Assembly: GCA_023515795.1 (NCBI GenBank)
Contig: JALGPX010000119.1
Coordinates: forward strand, 1-29,308
From: Amoeboaphelidium occidentale
Taxonomy: Eukaryota; Aphelidiomycota; Aphelidea
Direction: 5' to 3'
Length of the DNA stretch: 29,308 bases
Below are positions 1 through 8,971 of this stretch, in pieces. The position numbers and the translations under genes are program-made. Each line of letters opens with the position of its first letter. Positions within the stretch are counted from its first letter, which is position 1. The notes beneath the pieces are model-generated. The model was not told the origin of the DNA and searched no databases. It was given only the letters and a program-made list of their open reading frames with translations.

Positions 1-319
1 GCAAAAGGCTTTACTGCCAAGCAAAGATAAAAGTAGTTTACGGGGAGGTTTGTTTTAACTACTGTTCTTTCCCTTCGCCCTCTGTGATCCAAATGATCAA
101 ATAGAGGTACCGTATCATACTACTATTCGATAGTTATTTATTTCAGCTACTCAAAGAGTAAGATCTGTCTTTTTTCTATCACCCTTATCCTATTAAAAGG
201 ACGCGTTAGTGCACCACACAGTTGGGAGTGGTTTTCGATATTTTACACTCTCCTCAAATCGAGGTTCCAATCTGTGTCTTCACAGGTCGCGCTGGACGGT
301 TACTGAGGTGAAGCTGGAG
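1..319. other. Gene-free left edge
   Basis: I see no supportable coding exon here. Open stretches lack an in-frame ATG, and only one ATG (position 92) precedes position 320; it hits a stop after three codons. The stretch probably holds the promoter and 5' leader of the small gene that follows, but I recognise no specific element. Confidence 0.4.
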
Positions 320-756
320 ATGTTTAACGGTTGTTACAAGAAGTTACTTTTACTCGGACAATTTAAGTTTTTTACTCCAGGCCCGATATAGTGACGATCA
401 AACATCTGGTTTCTGTGTTCGCAGCTGTTGGAATTGTTACTTATGTACAAGCATATTTATTCAATAAACAACCTTACGGCCCTAACCCTAATGGCGAGCT
501 ACCACCGCTTTTTAAGTCTCATTATGACAGTATTTCGAATGGAGTACGAGATATAACTGCTCTAGATATAGCACTTAATATGCAATGGTATTCATTCTTT
601 GACACAGCAATTGAAGGAAAAGGCTGGCTTACAGCGTATGCTCCCCAAAATGACTCCGACAAGGCCGACACAGCTATTGCAGATGTATCTGAGATAGCCG
701 CTGGGCTTAATTTAGAGGTTCCAGAATACTCTGAAGAGTTAATGGACGCAATTTAA
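320..756 (+). CDS. Small membrane-anchored protein of unknown function
   Basis: The coding part from 392 to the TAA at 754-756 has no in-frame ATG near its beginning, and a stop lies upstream at 364-366. A tentative two-exon model starts at ATG 320 (atgtttaacg), removes an intron 330-391 ending in TATAG, and restores the frame. The 5' splice site GTTGTT is weak, so the first exon is uncertain; an alternative acceptor is the pyrimidine-rich site ending at 380. The product (about 124 aa) has one hydrophobic segment near the N-terminus (HLVSVFAAVGIVTYVQAYLF), then a soluble part with a PYGPNPNGELPPLF stretch and an acidic C-terminus. This resembles a signal-anchored or organelle-membrane subunit, but I do not recognise the family. 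Confidence 0.4.
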
Positions 757-1106
757 CATTCTTACGGATCAGAATCCAAGATAATTTTCCACCAATAACA
801 ACTTTACTTTCTCTACATGGTTACTACTATTTTCAGCTCTTAGCACTGTTTAATTGTCGATTGATGCATACCTTCAATTACACTTTTATATGAAACCACT
901 CGTAAAGGCTTGTAGTGGGCCCTGGGTTGTGTTTGTATTTGCTGTCTATTAATGACATGTCTTTGTTCTACCTGCTGCTGCTCCCTTTTCCTTACGAGGT
1001 TTTTCAGGATGTCACCGGCCACTACATGTCCCTTTTTGATGGAGTTTTCGAAGGAATTCTATTAAATAAACACGAATTAAAGCCTAAAACCTAAAAACTA
1101 AACTAA
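757..1106. other. 350-bp stretch without a supported gene
   Basis: It lies between the 3' end of the small + strand gene and the 3' end of the minus-strand Crinkler-like gene. A 60-codon open stretch on the minus strand (840-1022) has no usable ATG and no clear partner exon. It follows a TGTAG that could be a splice acceptor, so an undetected exon cannot be excluded. A CTAAAA-rich run at 1083-1115 covers the Crinkler-like gene's stop codon. Confidence 0.4.
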
Positions 1107-1547
1107 CTAAAACCCTTTTAAATGGCTAGTCGCGTTAATCTTTTGAAGTTCTTCTGCGCATTTCATGTATGAATCATACGCTTCCAAAGCGTCAGGCCGG
1201 GCATTGAATTTCATGGATCCGTAAAAAGGCGGTTCAACATCTTTAAGAGTTAGAAAGTTAATCAAGAGTTAAGATTTACTTCTACGAGGTCTTTTAATGG
1301 CTTCTAATGGTTTTTCTTTCGAAATATTAAACTCCTGGACAACATGTTTAAGGGGCTTCAGTGATCCTAACGGAATTCTACCTCCATTCGCATAAAGACG
1401 GAAATCTCGTGTGGAGCCTTCTAACTTCATTGTATTTATCGCGCTATCGACCAAATCGCTGACACTCCTGCATCTTTGGATTGGAATTTCAATCGCTGGA
1501 CCATCTCCGTGTTTTATCCAAAGCGTCTCTACGTTATTAGTCTTCAT
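1107..1547 (-). CDS. Small ubiquitin-like protein resembling Crinkler (CRN) N-termini
   Basis: Two exons, 1280-1547 and 1107-1240 on the minus strand, flank a 39-nt intron (1241-1279) with GTAAAT donor, TCTAAC branch site and TTAAAG acceptor; splicing gives 133 aa. Residues about 5-80 look like the beta-grasp N-terminal domain of Crinkler-type proteins: a leading hydrophobic strand with TLWIKHGDGPAIEI, a conserved-looking C-x-SVSDLVDSAI helix, and a closing EKPLEAI segment. A basic IKRPRR patch follows at the splice junction, then a short helical tail. Full CRN proteins carry a large C-terminal nuclease, kinase or NTPase domain; here only about 45 residues follow, so it may be a stand-alone or shortened form. 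No signal peptide is visible. The family call rests on motif resemblance only. Confidence 0.55.
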
Positions 1548-1891
1548 TATGGAGTTTTTAAGTGATTCCAATAAGAACGTTAAGCAGAAAAGAATTGAGA
1601 AAGTGTTGAGTCATCAAAAGAAGTTTCAGGATTGTCATTCTCGGAAGCAATTTTACGCTTTTGCAACCAGAAATATTTTAGACTATTCATTTTTGATAAT
1701 TTCCGTTTAAAACCTTTAGCATGCATGATCGCATGTCTCTTGCACCACACACGCTTGTTTTTTACTACCAATTATGTACTTTCCTAGTAACTATGCCCCT
1801 TGTCCATGATCGTGGACCTTGTGATCGGTTCATACTGGATCACTGTTGGTGTCACAACGTTTCAAAGTCATAGCACATTTATTTTTGACTT
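1548..1891. other. 344-bp divergent intergenic region
   Basis: It separates the minus-strand Crinkler-like gene from the + strand receptor and must contain both promoters. The only notable content is a 48-codon minus-strand ORF with an ATG at 1726 and stop at 1580, described in the findings. No TATA-like element stands out. Confidence 0.4.
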
Positions 1892-4789
1892 ATGAACTAC
1901 AGAATACACATTTTAGTATTAACGCTAGTGTTTGGAGTGTGGTCACAAGAGAATATCAAAGTCACGACGAAAGTCTTCTCTAAGAGCAATGAGCAGATTA
2001 TGGACGTTTCATACCCAGTGGAGTACGGAACTTTGTTGAAAAGCACACCGCAATTAGATTCAAAGCAAGCATCGTATATCCGAATTCTTTCTACTTATAC
2101 CGACTCAACATCACTAAGTTCTGTTAGTGATCATCGAGAGGTCATGAACAATGACAAAGTAAAACTTGTTTTATGGACGCGATGGAAAATGGCTAGTGCT
2201 TCGACTGAAATAATGGTCAAGAGCTTACAGCAATTCGCTTATGGTGTCATGTTTTACAGATCAAGTGAAGACGATCCGCTTGGCCAGATGTTTAGTTTGA
2301 GCGGTATGGGTGCTTCTAGGTCTCTGAAAGAATTTGAAGTAGAAATTATGGAAGTGTCTGATGAAATGATGAGAAAGAAGGAAATTTGTAGCAATAATGG
2401 CACGAAAGATGTTTTGTCATGCCCTTCAATGGTACTTCTAGACGATCTTGGCGTTTCTGTATTAGTTGGACAAAATTTGGTCATGAACTTAGATAACTCA
2501 ACTCTCGGCACTTCGAGTATGGGCCAGGCTGTTTATTTGGCTGACAAGAGTCCCTTCAATGTAAATAACAGATGGTATGGGGTTCCACTTACAGTTGATA
2601 CTCGCGTGCTTGCTGTGAACAAGACTGTGTTTTCTAAATTGAACCTGAAGCTTCCTCCTCCTCATGCCGATTGGGGTAGAGATAATAATGAATGGAACTG
2701 GGAGACTTTGATAAAGTACGCTTCAGACATTAAGAAGAATATGAACACTGATGGTTTCTACTTCTACGGCAGCGAAAATGATGAAGACAAGTTGATTCAC
2801 AGTATGGCCTTAGCCTCTGGAAACAAGATTCTTGAAGGAAACTCTTTCTCTTCAAGATTATCAAAGACTATGGAAGAAACAATTGGTAAACTTTATGATA
2901 CCTCGAACAGAATAGGAAATACTGATTACTTGCCAGAGAACGATGTTTTCAAATCTTGGGCACAGAAGCCGTTACGGAATCCACTTAGACCACCATATGT
3001 ATTTTGTTGCAAAGAGTTTTCAAAATTCAATCCAGGAATAGGATTTGTTGGAGCTGCACAAATAAGGAATGGTGTTGATTCCAAAGGAGGATTTGTGAAT
3101 GAGATGTCCACTGCCGAAGTCTTGCCTGCTTTCTTGCCTGGAAAAGCTTATCTTGGCGGTTTGGGGCTTTCTTTGATATCAAAAAGCTCTCTCAGGAGTG
3201 TTTCGTGGTACTTTGTTAATTACTTGGTATCTCCAAGCCAGTCTTTTATCAACGACTTTTCTTTGGTTTCAAAGTTACCAGTACCTCTTACAGCTCTGCG
3301 GTCTCAGAATTCCACAAATAATAATGGTTTTTATGATCAGCAGTTGCAACTCACTGAACCTTTGAGAAAGTCGTTTGACGATAATGTTGCAGTATTATCT
3401 GGTGTTGAAAAGTTAAATCCGTTGCGTTCCATGTTGATGGAGTATGCATATGGAAGGTCTTCATTACAAGATGCTGTCAAAAGGTCTTCGATAATATTGA
3501 AGTCACTGTCGTTGCCAAGGTGTAATGACACTGAAGTTAAAGCTGTTGTTTCGAAATGCGATTCAGCTTCAGATTACAGGTTTGTTGATTTCACCGGAGA
3601 AGAGTTTATCAAGGATGATAAATGTGTAATACGGTTCGACGAGATTTCAGACACGCTGTCAGGGATAAAATGTAGTTTCATTGAACCTTCTTCTGTTACA
3701 GGACTTACGATTTATGTGGTGGCAGCAATTCTGATAGTTTTCTGTTTGATTCTGTTCGCCTTGACATTATTCTGGAAGGGGAGCTGGTGGATTTGGAAGA
3801 CGACTATTACGTTCTTGGGAATTATTTTATTTGGTGGGATCTTTATTAGTGCTGGAGTGGTTTTATTTGTTGGATATCCAACAGTATCTTTATGTTCTTC
3901 CAGAATGTGGATTGTTTCTATTGGATACTTCTTGATAGCTGGTTCATTCTTTGTCGCATCTGTATTAATCAAAATCAGCTATAACAGCAATGATCCGTAT
4001 TTCTATCCAACTGGCCAGTATACCAAGCGAGTTTTGCTCATTTTTGTTGTGGTTCTAGTACTTCTCATCATGTTGACCGTTTACGACCAGAACATATCTG
4101 TCGTGTACAAGTCTTTTAGAATCGAAAACGTTTCTGGGGGCTCCACACTAACAGTTGATACACCTGTTTGTTCTTCGGGACATCCAATAATTTTCTATTT
4201 GTTTGTAGGCTTTTGTGGTGCTATATCGTTACTGACTTCTATTTTCAGCTACAGAAACAGAAAATGCACAAGATCGTTTTCAGAGCCTACACTAATCTTC
4301 GTGATCTCTCTTTGCATTAACTTGTCGATGGTGGTTTTAATAACTCTGTCAATGTTCCTCGATGGAGGTGAAGAGTATTCTCGGCTTATTGCTCTTTCTT
4401 TTGGATTAATATTTGTTACCTTTACTGTTATTGGAACTTATTTCACACCAAAACTTCACCAAGCACGAACTGGTTCAGAACCTGATGAGCTTCCGTCGCC
4501 GTCAGATTTACTCGCTGCCAAAACACCTGCATTTCAGAAGGATCCCTTTAATCCTGATAGAAAGCTGAAAGGTAAATCCGTTCATTTTAGTTCCGATATG
4601 GATACCGAAGAGAATATTCCTTCAAATCAAAAGCTTCCACGCTTGGACAGCACAAAGTTTGGCAAGATTCATGGCTTGCTCCAAAGTCATATTAACTCAT
4701 CAGAGAACCTGAAAGAGAAGAAAGTCATGTCAAAGTTGGTCCTTCCTAGTACAGAATCACCTTCTGTGATGCCAAGAGTAGTTGAATAG
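1892..4789 (+). CDS. Class C GPCR with bacterial-type solute-binding ectodomain
   Basis: One uninterrupted 965-aa frame. Residues 1-18 form a signal peptide ending near VWSQ. Residues about 50-560 resemble a bacterial extracellular solute-binding protein (SBP family 1): a WYGVPLTVDTRVLAVNK segment, a W-NWETLIKYA helix, and a GLGLSLISKSS---SWYFVNYL closure. Seven hydrophobic helices follow at about 604-628, 638-662, 672-694, 712-731, 766-786, 800-825 and 832-853, ending in YFTPKL, close to the F-PKL signature after TM7 of GABA-B-like receptors. A Ser/Pro-rich cytosolic tail of about 110 residues completes it. Several N-x-S/T sites lie in the ectodomain. Receptors of this design are known from early-branching fungi and probably sense sugars or other small solutes; the ligand cannot be read from sequence. 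The next gene downstream is a cyclase. Confidence 0.85.
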   Translation: MNYRIHILVLTLVFGVWSQENIKVTTKVFSKSNEQIMDVSYPVEYGTLLKSTPQLDSKQASYIRILSTYTDSTSLSSVSDHREVMNNDKVKLVLWTRWKMASASTEIMVKSLQQFAYGVMFYRSSEDDPLGQMFSLSGMGASRSLKEFEVEIMEVSDEMMRKKEICSNNGTKDVLSCPSMVLLDDLGVSVLVGQNLVMNLDNSTLGTSSMGQAVYLADKSPFNVNNRWYGVPLTVDTRVLAVNKTVFSKLNLKLPPPHADWGRDNNEWNWETLIKYASDIKKNMNTDGFYFYGSENDEDKLIHSMALASGNKILEGNSFSSRLSKTMEETIGKLYDTSNRIGNTDYLPENDVFKSWAQKPLRNPLRPPYVFCCKEFSKFNPGIGFVGAAQIRNGVDSKGGFVNEMSTAEVLPAFLPGKAYLGGLGLSLISKSSLRSVSWYFVNYLVSPSQSFINDFSLVSKLPVPLTALRSQNSTNNNGFYDQQLQLTEPLRKSFDDNVAVLSGVEKLNPLRSMLMEYAYGRSSLQDAVKRSSIILKSLSLPRCNDTEVKAVVSKCDSASDYRFVDFTGEEFIKDDKCVIRFDEISDTLSGIKCSFIEPSSVTGLTIYVVAAILIVFCLILFALTLFWKGSWWIWKTTITFLGIILFGGIFISAGVVLFVGYPTVSLCSSRMWIVSIGYFLIAGSFFVASVLIKISYNSNDPYFYPTGQYTKRVLLIFVVVLVLLIMLTVYDQNISVVYKSFRIENVSGGSTLTVDTPVCSSGHPIIFYLFVGFCGAISLLTSIFSYRNRKCTRSFSEPTLIFVISLCINLSMVVLITLSMFLDGGEEYSRLIALSFGLIFVTFTVIGTYFTPKLHQARTGSEPDELPSPSDLLAAKTPAFQKDPFNPDRKLKGKSVHFSSDMDTEENIPSNQKLPRLDSTKFGKIHGLLQSHINSSENLKEKKVMSKLVLPSTESPSVMPRVVE

Positions 4790-4898
4790 ATACCATTGAA
4801 CGTGTTTTCGCGGCGAAACAGTTTGTTGTAATTTGATTGGTGGTATCACTCACGGGCCAATACTATTAGTTTGTTCAAGTCTTATCCCGATCGTCACA

Positions 4899-6872
4899 AT
4901 GAACAATTACCTTGCTTCAACTGTTGTCTCAAAAGAGGGTATTGCTGATTCCGCTCCAGATGCACCTTCCTCCGGCGACGTTTGGATATCAACAGGTCAG
5001 AGAAGGTCGTCCTTGGCAAGATTATCATTGTCTTCTGGTGTTTTGCCTGCATTTCTTCTTTACTACACTGAAGATGGTTCAATGCAAAGATTTGACTTGA
5101 CACGACCATTGTATACTATCGGCAGGAAGCTGGACCGAGATATTGTTTTGCAATGTCCTCAGATCTCCAAAGACCATTGTGTTCTAGAACGAGACTCAAA
5201 GGGCTACATCATTTCAGACAGAAAGTCTGCGAATGGAGTTCTCATCAATGGTGTTCAAATCTCAAAGAGCAAGTATCTTCAGGATGGTGATCAAATAATG
5301 CTGGGAACTGTTTTGTTGGAATTCTACGATGAAGTTGAAATAACGCCAGAGAATCAGGAAGAACTTATGCGCTCTCATCCTGCATTTGCGGGCTTTGCTA
5401 GTTCTTACCCATCAGCTACACAGGACGAAGACTCCGTTGAATTACCAGAAATCACAGAGTTGTCGTTATCAAACGGAAATATTGGAAGTAACATTCCAGA
5501 TATGGCTCCACCTTCTCCGCTCGATAACAAGGAATTCAAAAAGAGGGTTGCAAGAAGGCCTTTGAGCACCGCTGATAAGCATTTATCTTTGGTTACGATT
5601 CTGCCTTCTGATGAAAAGTATGATGAAACAATTACAATTAGGGCTGAGCTTAATGCCGCAGACATGGATTTTGTAGCTGCAGATACAATTCAGGATCCAG
5701 AAGTTCTTAAAAATGACTATGAGAAACTCCGTCTATCGTACGAGCTATCAAAGCTTGGATTTCAGAATATTGATCTGTTGTTGGATAGAACAGCAGAGTT
5801 AATCATGAGCGTCCTTCCAGCTGATCGCGTTGTTGTGATGCTCGTAGATAAGAAGACTAGTATGCTTACTTGTAAAACAGTCAAGTTTCGAGAAGGAAGA
5901 CATTTGGAGAACATTGAAATTCTGATGAGTTCTACAACACTTAAGAAAGTGTATCAACAGAAGAAATGTTTGATCACAAATGATGCATTATCAGATCCTG
6001 GCTTGAACTCAAAAGCTTCAATGGCCAAGTTGAGCATCAGAAGTGCGATGGCAGTTCCATTGATATCAAACGATCGAGTCCATGGAATTCTCCACATTGA
6101 TTCTCAAGACAAAGTGAATGCATTCGCAGTCAAGGATCTGGCATTAGTTAAAGCCATCTCAAACCAAACTGCTATTGCTTTGGAAAACTCTAAGCTTGTT
6201 AATGATATCAAGCAAGAAGTATCGATACGAGAGAACTTGGGTCGTTTCTTGCCGCCTCATGTTGTCGAAAGAGTCATTCAAAAGAAAGAACCTGTAAAGA
6301 AGGGTGGAAGGAAACTGTATGGAACAATTCTGTTTGCAGATATTCGTGGATTTACAAAATTATCAGAAGCTCAAACGCCAGAGGAAGTTGTGGATATGTT
6401 GAATGACTTTTTCGAACGTGTTGTTCAAATAATCTTCAAGTATGATGGTGTTTTGGATAAGTACATTGGCGACTGTGTGATGGCTGGATTTGGAACACTT
6501 CCTGAGCAGAGCGCCAACGCAGAGCTCAATGCTGTAATGGCAGCTACTGAGTTTATCGATGCTGTGAATCAAATGAATAGTGAACGAGTGAGAGCTGGCA
6601 AACAACCAATAACAGTCGGTGTTGGTTTAAATTCCGGTCCTTTGGTTGCAGGATATATCGGTAGTTCTCAGCGTTTGGAATACACTTCTATTGGAGACAC
6701 TGTGAACACTGCATCTAGAATTTGTTCAATGGCTAATGACAATCAAGTCCTGATATCTGAATCAACTCTGAAATCTGTTTCTTCTCATGTTGAAACTAGA
6801 TTTGTTGCTGCAAAGTTATTCAAGGGTAAATCACAAGAAGTTAATGTTTATGAAGTGCTGAAAAAGATTTGA
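4899..6872 (+). CDS. FHA-GAF class III adenylate cyclase
   Basis: 657 aa from ATG 4899; the frame is open further upstream but without an ATG. Residues about 62-145 form an FHA domain with the phosphothreonine-reading residues in place (IGR, ISKDH, SANGVLING). Residues about 275-437 form a GAF domain (LPADRVVVMLVD to QTAIALENSKLV). Residues about 465-655 form a class III cyclase domain: metal Asp in FADIRGFT, second metal Asp in LDKYIGD, transition-state Asn and Arg in GDTVNTASRI. Lys in LDKYIGD favours ATP, so cAMP is the predicted product. There is no membrane segment; it is probably cytosolic and gated by a GAF ligand and by phosphoprotein binding. This is a bacterial-style architecture, unlike the leucine-rich-repeat Cyr1 cyclase of typical fungi. 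Confidence 0.9.
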   Translation: MNNYLASTVVSKEGIADSAPDAPSSGDVWISTGQRRSSLARLSLSSGVLPAFLLYYTEDGSMQRFDLTRPLYTIGRKLDRDIVLQCPQISKDHCVLERDSKGYIISDRKSANGVLINGVQISKSKYLQDGDQIMLGTVLLEFYDEVEITPENQEELMRSHPAFAGFASSYPSATQDEDSVELPEITELSLSNGNIGSNIPDMAPPSPLDNKEFKKRVARRPLSTADKHLSLVTILPSDEKYDETITIRAELNAADMDFVAADTIQDPEVLKNDYEKLRLSYELSKLGFQNIDLLLDRTAELIMSVLPADRVVVMLVDKKTSMLTCKTVKFREGRHLENIEILMSSTTLKKVYQQKKCLITNDALSDPGLNSKASMAKLSIRSAMAVPLISNDRVHGILHIDSQDKVNAFAVKDLALVKAISNQTAIALENSKLVNDIKQEVSIRENLGRFLPPHVVERVIQKKEPVKKGGRKLYGTILFADIRGFTKLSEAQTPEEVVDMLNDFFERVVQIIFKYDGVLDKYIGDCVMAGFGTLPEQSANAELNAVMAATEFIDAVNQMNSERVRAGKQPITVGVGLNSGPLVAGYIGSSQRLEYTSIGDTVNTASRICSMANDNQVLISESTLKSVSSHVETRFVAAKLFKGKSQEVNVYEVLKKI

Positions 6873-6907
6873 AATTACTTTACTACTAAAATTCTATTCT
6901 TTCAAAC

Positions 6908-7963
6908 TTAAACATTTGCACTGCCATCTTCAAGTATTTTTCGATTACAAAGTGGACATCTTGCTTCCAATCGTAACCAGTCATCAAGACACTGAGAATG
7001 GAAGTGATGTTTACAATTCAATTGTCGCAAATCTTCCCCTGGCTCATACTCTTGTAGACATATTGAGCATTGAGCGTCTTCTTTAGGTATAACAGCTACT
7101 CCATCTTGTTCAGCCTTCGGATCATATTTAATCTTGTTTATCTTTGCAATGACTTTATCATCTAAGCCTCTTCCGCCAATTGCAGAGATATCCCCGAGCA
7201 AACCATATCGAGCCAATAACCTCACGACACCAACGACAACTGGAAAACAGAATATAATTAATAAAAGCAAAACCAACGGAATAAGAATCCTCAAGTAAAC
7301 GATGCATACAAAGTACAGAGAAGTGTAGAAAAGTATTGGCGCTGTACTTGCGCATCTCACCGCTGAGAAAATCCAATAGTTACCCAGAATAAACCACATA
7401 GTCGACATTAAGTCTAAAAAGGATCTGATCGCTTTCAATGGTTCCAAGAATCCTGGAGTAGTCTCAGCTGTAGTGGCATTTCGAGTGTTTGAAACAGATT
7501 GTGCAACAGCTGGTCTAGAACTTCCCTGGTCCAGAGAATTGGGCAAATTACCAGTAGATCCACTAGAATTACTTCCAGCTTGAGCATCACTTGGCCGTCT
7601 CTTATAAACTCTTAGCAGTAGGATAACAGGATAAAAGAATAGAATCAGTAAGCCCTGAACAACCAAGTATACAGACAGTGGAGACTCTTCACACCTTCCA
7701 TACAGCGTTGCATCCCCACCAGTATTGGCTCTTCTAGATTCTTCTACTTTTGCAGCAGAAACTGATACTGTGACGATTATGATTGTGAGCTGAATGATTG
7801 TAAAGATTGTGTAACACAAGAGCACAGCTTTAGTACTGGTCGGTAATCGACGTACTCTTCCTGTGAATGTTAAGCGTCCATTGGAATTTGATGACTGTGA
7901 ATCTCCAATAGCAGACGATGAAGCAGAGTTGACTGCATTCAAAGCATTTTGTGACGTCGACAT
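6908..7963 (-). CDS. Multi-pass membrane RING-H2 E3 ubiquitin ligase
   Basis: 351 aa, single exon, ATG at 7963. After a Ser/Asn-rich N-terminus there are hydrophobic segments at about 46-70, 96-118, 185-205 and 207-250 (one or two passes). A Ser/Asn/Gly-rich linker separates the second and third. A C-terminal RING-H2 at about 297-340 has the C3H2C3 pattern: CSIC, then C-KHHFH, C-DDW and CPLC. The conserved Trp after the fifth ligand, used for E2 contact, is present. It resembles plant and protist membrane RING proteins of the endomembrane system; the substrate is unknown. It converges with the cyclase (35 bp between stops) and diverges from the coiled-coil gene at 8148. Confidence 0.85.
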   Translation of the reverse strand: MSTSQNALNAVNSASSSAIGDSQSSNSNGRLTFTGRVRRLPTSTKAVLLCYTIFTIIQLTIIIVTVSVSAAKVEESRRANTGGDATLYGRCEESPLSVYLVVQGLLILFFYPVILLLRVYKRRPSDAQAGSNSSGSTGNLPNSLDQGSSRPAVAQSVSNTRNATTAETTPGFLEPLKAIRSFLDLMSTMWFILGNYWIFSAVRCASTAPILFYTSLYFVCIVYLRILIPLVLLLLIIFCFPVVVGVVRLLARYGLLGDISAIGGRGLDDKVIAKINKIKYDPKAEQDGVAVIPKEDAQCSICLQEYEPGEDLRQLNCKHHFHSQCLDDWLRLEARCPLCNRKILEDGSANV

Positions 7964-8046
7964 GAATCACTGAACTGAAAGAAAAAAAGCTTGGCTCGCT
8001 TGCTGGTACATTCCTGCGTAACAGAAATCTACGTATCCTAATCAAA

Positions 8047-8052
8047 CACGTG
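8047..8052. promoter_or_regulatory. CACGTG palindrome (E-box) in divergent promoter
   Basis: CACGTG lies in the 184-bp gap between the RING ligase (start 7963, -) and the coiled-coil gene (start 8148, +). The same hexamer occurs in two other intergenic gaps here, consistent with a bHLH-type site. Confidence 0.35.
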
Positions 8053-8147
8053 TTAGCTCTCAATTATCGCTCTGGTTTCGTAATGTGGGCAACTATTAGC
8101 GCAGTAAAGCACAGCTGTCATATCAAACAACTTCCCTTTTCCAAAAG

Positions 8148-8942
8148 ATGAACTCTTCTGCTGAAACAACATTTGAATTTACTCATCATCAGTCAAACTC
8201 TGAAGCTGTTGGATTGTCGAATGCTGCTGACTTGGGCAATGAAGAAAATCAACTGTCTGGAATTGACATGGTGAAACAGACGTTTACTAATGATGTTTAC
8301 ATTCAGGAAGACAACGGTGAACATTCTCACATTGAAACACCCGTAAAACAGGGACACTTTGAAGAACAGGAATCGTTGCGTTATGATCTATTTAAGTTGA
8401 GCAAGAGTTCATCAGCTAAGAAGCAGTTACAGCAACAACAGCAGCAGAAGTATCACACACCGATTCCCAGTGTTGTTGGTGCAAGCAAGATTCCTAAATT
8501 GCTGAGTTCCGTCGTAAGGAAGGACCACTTGAAGGCTGGTGGTTTGAAGAATGATCTTGCTGTTGAAGATAAAGAGAACAAGAATGTTAGACAGTTATTG
8601 CAGGATGTTTCATCAGCAGCAGTTGAAACAAAGCTAATCGACGATGAAATTGAAAAGTTAAAGAAAGAAATTGAACAGTTAAGAAAAGATTTGGTTTTTA
8701 AGAGTGAAGAAACTTCCTCTGGTGTTGCTGTAGCTGCTGAAAGTGGAAAAAGCTTTGGATATGGTTGGATCACGCTGTTGAGTATCGTTTTGTTGATGGA
8801 AATTTTGATTGTTTTGGGAATCTTTAGTTATTTTGAACAGACGGAATGGCAGCGGGAGTTGAGTTTGAAAGGTCTACGTTACTTTGTTGAAGACGTTCCA
8901 ATGCTCTGGGAAAGCGGTCAATCCGCCTTCCGTCCTATTTAA
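8148..8942 (+). CDS. Coiled-coil protein with a C-terminal membrane segment
   Basis: 264 aa, single exon. The N-terminal 90 residues are polar and disordered-looking, followed by a polyglutamine run from a CAG/CAA repeat (8424-8447). Residues about 160-185 form a heptad-like charged helix (DDEIEKLKKEIEQLRKDL). One strong hydrophobic segment at about 208-226 (ITLLSIVLLMEILIVLGIF) is followed by about 35 residues. There is no signal peptide, so the long N-terminus is probably cytosolic or nuclear and the short tail lumenal. I do not recognise the family; the C-terminus does not end in the PPPX of KASH proteins. Confidence that it is a real gene is good, function unknown. Confidence 0.7.
   Translation: MNSSAETTFEFTHHQSNSEAVGLSNAADLGNEENQLSGIDMVKQTFTNDVYIQEDNGEHSHIETPVKQGHFEEQESLRYDLFKLSKSSSAKKQLQQQQQQKYHTPIPSVVGASKIPKLLSSVVRKDHLKAGGLKNDLAVEDKENKNVRQLLQDVSSAAVETKLIDDEIEKLKKEIEQLRKDLVFKSEETSSGVAVAAESGKSFGYGWITLLSIVLLMEILIVLGIFSYFEQTEWQRELSLKGLRYFVEDVPMLWESGQSAFRPI
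8424..8447 (+). repeat. CAG/CAA polyglutamine microsatellite
   Basis: Eight codons, seven of them CAG or CAA with one TTA, encode QLQQQQQQ within the coiled-coil protein. Mixed CAG and CAA usage suggests a moderately stable tract. Confidence 0.8.
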
Positions 8943-8971
8943 TTTAAAAATAAAGCGCGATAAGCTTTCTA

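Noticed and set aside
209-391. 60-codon open stretch on the + strand
   Set aside because: Begins at GTG with no ATG, and its composition looks noncoding. It overlaps the proposed first exon and intron of the next gene.
840-1022. 60-codon Gln/Arg-rich open stretch on the minus strand
   Set aside because: No in-frame ATG and no convincing partner exon; kept only as a remark on the gap.
1083-1115. Telomere-like CTAAAA/CCTAAAA run
   Set aside because: Irregular, short and overlapping a 3' coding end; no array of regular telomere units.
4833-4898. Upstream extension of the cyclase from a TTG codon
   Set aside because: No ATG in that stretch; ATG 4899 gives a complete FHA-GAF-cyclase protein.
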